Below are positions 60,484 through 64,000 of a stretch of DNA of 64,000 bases, in pieces. The notes beneath the pieces were generated by a model. It made no database searches, was not told where the DNA came from, and saw only the letters and a program-made list of their open reading frames with translations. A program made the position numbers and the translations under genes. Origin of the DNA: Saccharopolyspora kobensis (GTDB lineage Bacteria > Actinomycetota > Actinomycetes > Mycobacteriales > Pseudonocardiaceae); the NCBI RefSeq assembly GCF_900108315.1, contig NZ_FNVB01000002.1:62001-126000 (forward strand), given 5' to 3'. Within the stretch, counting starts at the first letter, position 1, and each line of letters begins with the position of its first letter.

Positions 60484-61881
60484 ATGACGCAGACCGCACA
60501 GAAACCGCTGCCGCCCGGGAGATCCGGTGCGAAACCCTGGTACCGGCAGCTCTACGTCCAGGTCCTGGTCGCGATCGCCATCGGCGTCCTGCTCGGCTGG
60601 CGGTGGCCCGGTCTCGGCGAGGCGATGCAACCGATCGGGACGACCTTCATCGCCGCGATGAAGATGCTCATCGGCCCGATCGTCTTCCTCACCATCATCG
60701 GCGGGATCGCCGGCGTCGCCGACCTGAAGAAGGTCGGGCTCACCGGTCTCAAAGCGCTGACCTACTTCCAGGTCGGCACCATCGTCGCGCTGGTGATCGG
60801 ACTCGTCGCGATCAACCTCGTCAGGCTCGGCGAAGACGTCAACGCCGACCCGGCGAAGATCCAGGCCAGCGGGAGCGCGCAGCAGTACATCGAGTCCGGC
60901 GAAACCCAGCACTGGTGGGAGTTCTTCACCCATCTGGTCCCGGAGAGCTTCTTCGGCGCCTTCGCCGAAGGCGACATCCTGCAGATCATCTTCCTGGCCG
61001 TGCTCTTCGGCATCGCGATCAAGGCTGTCGGCCCGATCGGCGAGCCGATCGCCGCGGGCGTCAGGCGCCTGACCGAGGTCGTGTTCAAGGTGCTGAGCTT
61101 CGTGATGAAAGCCGCCCCGCTCGGCGCCTTCGGCGCGATGGCCTACGCGGTCGGGGCGTTCGGGCTGTCCACCCTGACCAGCCTCGGTTCGCTGATCGCG
61201 CTGTTCTACGCCACCTCGATCCTGTTCGTGGTGGTCGTCCTGGGCGGCTTCCTAGCGCTCTACGTCCGGCTCAACATCTTCCAGCTGTTCCGCTACCTCA
61301 AGGACGAGTTCTTCCTGGTCCTCGGCACCTCCACCGCCGAACCGGCGCTGCCCGGCCTGATGCGGAAGATGACCTTCATGGGCGCCGACCGCACCACGGT
61401 GGGCCTGGTGGTCCCCACGGGCTACAGCTTCAACCTCGACGGTGCGGCGATCTACCTCTCCCTGGCCGCCGTCTACATCGCCCAGGCCACCAACACCCCG
61501 CTGAGCGTCGGCCAGCAGCTCGGCCTGCTCGCGGTCATGCTGCTCACCTCGAAGGGCGCGGCCGGCGTGGCGGGCGGCGGCTTCATCGCCCTGACCGCCA
61601 CGCTGTCGACCATCGGCACCGTCCCCGCGGCGGGCATCATGCTGATCTTCGGCATCGACAAGTTCATGTCCGAGTGCCGGGCGCTGGTCAACTTCTACGG
61701 CAACGCGGTGGCGACCCTGGCGATCGCCAAGTGGGACGGAGCCCTCGACATCACCAGAGCCCGCCAGGTCCTCGCCGACCGGACGTCCGCGGAACGAGCG
61801 ACCGCGCCGGAACCTCAGCCTTCCGGCGTGCCGCGGCAGGCGTCGGCGGAAACCCTCGCCCCGACGGACGCGAGCCGCTGA
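60484..61881 (+). CDS. dctA: C4-dicarboxylate:cation symporter (DctA/SLC1 family)
   Basis: 465 residues with 8 membrane helices and the re-entrant hairpins of the family. K-M-L-I-G-P-I-V-F-L-T-I-I-G-G-I near 60, FFLVLGTSTAEPALPGLMRK (hairpin 1), P-T-G-Y-S-F-N-L-D-G-A-A-I-Y (TM7), T-S-K-G-A-A-G-V-A-G-G-G-F-I (hairpin 2) and G-I-D-K-F-M-S-E-C-R near 395 match DctA. Imports malate, succinate, tartrate or similar. Co-located with glycerate kinase, consistent with tartrate uptake. Confidence 0.92.
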   Translation: MTQTAQKPLPPGRSGAKPWYRQLYVQVLVAIAIGVLLGWRWPGLGEAMQPIGTTFIAAMKMLIGPIVFLTIIGGIAGVADLKKVGLTGLKALTYFQVGTIVALVIGLVAINLVRLGEDVNADPAKIQASGSAQQYIESGETQHWWEFFTHLVPESFFGAFAEGDILQIIFLAVLFGIAIKAVGPIGEPIAAGVRRLTEVVFKVLSFVMKAAPLGAFGAMAYAVGAFGLSTLTSLGSLIALFYATSILFVVVVLGGFLALYVRLNIFQLFRYLKDEFFLVLGTSTAEPALPGLMRKMTFMGADRTTVGLVVPTGYSFNLDGAAIYLSLAAVYIAQATNTPLSVGQQLGLLAVMLLTSKGAAGVAGGGFIALTATLSTIGTVPAAGIMLIFGIDKFMSECRALVNFYGNAVATLAIAKWDGALDITRARQVLADRTSAERATAPEPQPSGVPRQASAETLAPTDASR

Positions 61882-61897
61882 AACGGGTGTGCTGCTA

Positions 61898-61926
61898 CCC
61901 CGGCCACCGGGCTCAGGTGGCCGGGG
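61898..61926. terminator. Hairpin between convergent dctA and MazG-like genes
   Basis: Perfect 10-bp arms (61898-61907, 61917-61926) around a 9-base loop that covers the stop codon of the MazG-like gene. Confidence 0.7.
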
Positions 61927-62224
61927 GGAACCGCGTCTCGTTGCGGTCGATCTTGGCGTTGGCGGCTTTGACGAGGTCGATGCCGGCGACGTCGGCCAGC
62001 CGGATCAGGTAGAGCAGGACGTCCGCCGCTTCGTCGGCCAACCGCTCCTTGAGCGGCCCCTCCACCGGCCCCGGGGCACCGTCGAGCCACTGCAGCTCGG
62101 CGACCAGCTCGCCGGCCTCCCCACTCAGGGCCATCGCGAGGTTCTTGGGCGTGTGGTACTGCTCCCAGTCCCGCGCCGCCGCGAACTCCCGCAACCTGTC
62201 CCGGATCCCGTCCACGCTGTCCAT
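61913..62224 (-). CDS. MazG-like nucleotide pyrophosphohydrolase (dCTPase type)
   Basis: 103 residues. The metal-binding pattern E-A-G-E-L-V-A-E-L-Q-W-L near 40-50 and D-E-A-A-D-V-L-L-Y-L-I-R-L-A-D near 65-80 is the ExxE/ExxD arrangement of all-alpha NTP pyrophosphatases; spacing and the Y-H-T-P-K-N-L-A-M-A-L start match the small DCTPP1/RS21-C6 branch. It would hydrolyse dCTP or damaged nucleotides. The start is ATG 62224 or a GTG nine bases upstream. Confidence 0.85.
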   Translation of the reverse strand: MDSVDGIRDRLREFAAARDWEQYHTPKNLAMALSGEAGELVAELQWLDGAPGPVEGPLKERLADEAADVLLYLIRLADVAGIDLVKAANAKIDRNETRFPPAT

Positions 62225-62246
62225 GCCGGACACCGTAGCCGCCGGG

Positions 62247-63377
62247 TCAGGCGCGGACTTCGTGCCGGGCGACCGTCCAGGCGCGGGCCTGGTCGCTGAT
62301 CGTCACACCGAGACCCGGGCGCGGTGACAGGTGCATCCGGCCGCTCTCGATGCGGAGGTGCTCGCCGAACAGCGGGTCGAGCCATTCGAAGTGCTCCACC
62401 CACGGTTCCCGGGCGTAGGCCGCCGCGAGGTGGATGTGGATCTCCATCGCGAAGTGCGGGGCCAGCTGGAGGTTCCGGTCGTCGGCCAGGGACATCACCT
62501 TCAGGAACTGGGTGATGCCGCCGACCCGCGGGGCGTCGGGCTGGACGACGTCGGCCCCGCCCGCCCGGATCAGCTCGCGGTGCTCGGCCGCGCTGGTCAG
62601 CATCTCACCCGTCGCGATCGGGGTGTCGAAGTTCGACGCGAGCGCGGCGTGGCCCTCGAAGTCGTAGGCGTCCAGGGGCTCTTCGATCCACACCAGGTTC
62701 AGCGGTTCCAGGGCTCGGCACATGCGCCGCGCGGTGGGGCGGTCCCACTGCTGGTTGGCGTCGACCATCAGCGCCGCACCGTCGCCGATCTCCTCCCGGA
62801 CCGCGCTCACCCGGGCCAGGTCGACGGCGTTGTCCGGGTGGCCGACCTTGATCTTGATGCCGCCGATGCCACCGGCCACCGACTCCGCCGCCCGCTCCAC
62901 CACCTCCCCGATCGGCGCGTGCAGGAAACCGCCGGAGGTGTTGTAGCAGCGCACCGAATCGCGGTGCGCGCCGAGGAGTTTCGCCAGCGGCAGGCCCGCG
63001 CGCTTGGCCTTGAGGTCCCACAGCGCGACGTCGAAGGCGGCGATCGCCTGCACCGACAACCCGCTGCGGCCGACGGAGGCTCCGGCCCAGACGAGCTTGT
63101 CCCAGATCTTGGCGATGTCGCTGGGATCTTCGCCGATGAGCACCGGGGCGATCTCCCGCGCGTGGGCGTACTGCCCGGGGCCGCCCGCGCGCTTGGAGTA
63201 GCTGAACCCGATGCCCTCCAGACCGCTCGCCGTGGTGATCTCGGCGAAGAGCACCGCCACCTCGGTCATCGGCTTCTGCCGCCCGGTGAGCACCTTGGCG
63301 TCGCTGATCGCGGTGGGCAGCGGCAGCGTCACCGACGAGATCTCCACGCGGGTGATCCGGTCCAGCGTTGCGGTCAT
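62247..63377 (-). CDS. Galactarate/L-talarate dehydratase-like enolase-superfamily enzyme
   Basis: 376 residues of the mandelate racemase group. K-I-K near 175-177 (catalytic KxK), V-D-A-N-Q-Q-W-D near 205 (metal ligand), W-I-E-E-P near 230, A-T-G-E-M-L near 255, and A-P-H-F-A-M-E-I-H-I-H-L-A-A-A-Y with the catalytic His near 308. The last block and EHFEWLDPLF match the TalrD/GalrD branch best. It dehydrates a hexarate to its 2-keto-3-deoxy acid. The ATG at 63377 follows GGGAG. It reads in line after the partial MFS transporter gene. Confidence 0.85.
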   Translation of the reverse strand: MTATLDRITRVEISSVTLPLPTAISDAKVLTGRQKPMTEVAVLFAEITTASGLEGIGFSYSKRAGGPGQYAHAREIAPVLIGEDPSDIAKIWDKLVWAGASVGRSGLSVQAIAAFDVALWDLKAKRAGLPLAKLLGAHRDSVRCYNTSGGFLHAPIGEVVERAAESVAGGIGGIKIKVGHPDNAVDLARVSAVREEIGDGAALMVDANQQWDRPTARRMCRALEPLNLVWIEEPLDAYDFEGHAALASNFDTPIATGEMLTSAAEHRELIRAGGADVVQPDAPRVGGITQFLKVMSLADDRNLQLAPHFAMEIHIHLAAAYAREPWVEHFEWLDPLFGEHLRIESGRMHLSPRPGLGVTISDQARAWTVARHEVRA

Positions 63378-63409
63378 GAGCTCCCTCTTCCGTTCGTCTG
63401 TTGTGGACT

Positions 63410-64000
63410 TCATCGCGGTTCGTCCAGCCGGATGCGCTTGATCGTGCCCATCACGGCCAGCCCGACCAGCGCCAGCGCCCCGTGCGCGGCGACGAACCAC
63501 AGCGCCACGTCGAAGGAACCGGTGGCCTGCACGGTGTAGCCGATGACGATCGGCGTCACGATGCCCGCGATGTTGCCGAACGCGTTCATCGTCGAGCCGA
63601 CGAAGCTGGTCGCCTGCGGCGGCGCGAGATCCGTGGTGATCGCCCAGCCCAGCGAGCCGATTCCCTTGCCGAAGAAGGCCAGCGTCATGATCGCCACGAT
63701 CAGCGCGCTGCTGTCGGTGGTGCTGCACAGCGCGATGCTGGTCGCCAGCGTCATGCCGATGACCGACGGCAGCTTGCGGGCGAAGGTCAGCGAGTGACCG
63801 CGGCGCAGCAGGGCGTCGGAGGCGAAACCGCCCGCCAGACCACCGGCGAACCCGCACAGCGCGGGCAGCGCCGCGACGAAACCGACTTCCAGCAGGGACA
63901 ATCCGCGGCCCTCGACCAGGTACACCGGGAACCACGTGATGAAGAAGTAGGTCAGCGCGTTCACCGCGTACTGCGAGAGGTAGAGGCCCCACAGCGGACG
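63410..64000 (-). CDS. MFS transporter, ACS/hexuronate-glucarate type (5' part beyond window)
   Basis: The last 197 codons of an MFS carrier, open to the window edge. It contains about six membrane helices. Residues TYFFITWFPVYLVEGRGLSL, then G-F-A-S-D-A-L-L-R-R-G-H and M-N-A-F-G-N-I-A-G-I-V-T-P match the anion:cation symporter group that imports glucarate, galactarate and galactonate. 32 bases separate it from the dehydratase start, so both form one uptake-and-dehydration unit. Confidence 0.85.
   Translation of the reverse strand, partial: RPLWGLYLSQYAVNALTYFFITWFPVYLVEGRGLSLLEVGFVAALPALCGFAGGLAGGFASDALLRRGHSLTFARKLPSVIGMTLATSIALCSTTDSSALIVAIMTLAFFGKGIGSLGWAITTDLAPPQATSFVGSTMNAFGNIAGIVTPIVIGYTVQATGSFDVALWFVAAHGALALVGLAVMGTIKRIRLDEPR

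Overview
The window is chromosomal DNA of a very GC-rich actinobacterium. GC-rich third positions create long open frames opposite most genes, GTG starts are common, and families typical of mycothiol-containing actinobacteria are present (DUF5997, DUF1707, PucR/CdaR regulators, a mycothiol-type DinB-fold protein). A Pseudonocardiales member such as Saccharopolyspora is plausible, but this is inference. I see no rRNA, tRNA, CRISPR array, integrase or intact insertion sequence.

The left flank (1-15,040) holds metabolic and regulatory modules: the tail of an HxlR-type regulator; an APH-fold kinase; an MHS-type transporter; an acyl-CoA ligase and a crotonase divergent from a LysR regulator; an isolated tandem winged-helix protein; a GTGA/ATGA-coupled set of class II HMG-CoA reductase, small membrane protein and TctA-type permease beside a GAF-PucR regulator (probably mevalonate uptake and breakdown); and an alcohol dehydrogenase divergent from a TetR regulator, with two near-identical palindromes between them.

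The centre (15,042-41,750) is a 26.7-kb defence island read leftward. It starts with an HTH / N6-adenine methylase / TRD-like fusion under a hairpin that can hide its ribosome-binding site. After a 302-bp gap with another hairpin come nine tightly packed genes: a giant Ser/Thr kinase - DEAD helicase - DUF1998 - Vsr/DUF559-like nuclease fusion; an SNF2 helicase; a PglX/DrmMI-like methylase; McrB with DUF4357 and PUA/EVE-like N-terminal parts; McrC; a RelE-like/UvrD fusion; a DUF6361 protein; a PLD-family protein; and a second large helicase. DISARM-like parts (SNF2 helicase, methylase, DUF1998 helicase, PLD) are combined with McrBC and a kinase. No PglZ, BrxC or HsdR is present. This is the best candidate for an undescribed composite system.

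The right flank (41,913-64,000) returns to housekeeping and catabolism: a siderophore-interacting protein with an iron box; a CynX/NimT transporter; a DUF1707 protein; a two-component system followed by two membrane proteins; a DinB-fold protein; a DeoR / PdxA2-like / HpcH aldolase sugar-acid locus; a DUF4365 nuclease-like orphan; a MatC-like carrier; a beta-hydroxyacid dehydrogenase; the DUF5997 / LysR-substrate-domain pair; a tartrate-to-glycerate module (tartrate/malate dehydrogenase, LysR, glycerate kinase, DctA) tied together by a repeated 15-bp box; a MazG-like pyrophosphohydrolase; and a galactarate/talarate dehydratase with a partial MFS transporter at the window edge.
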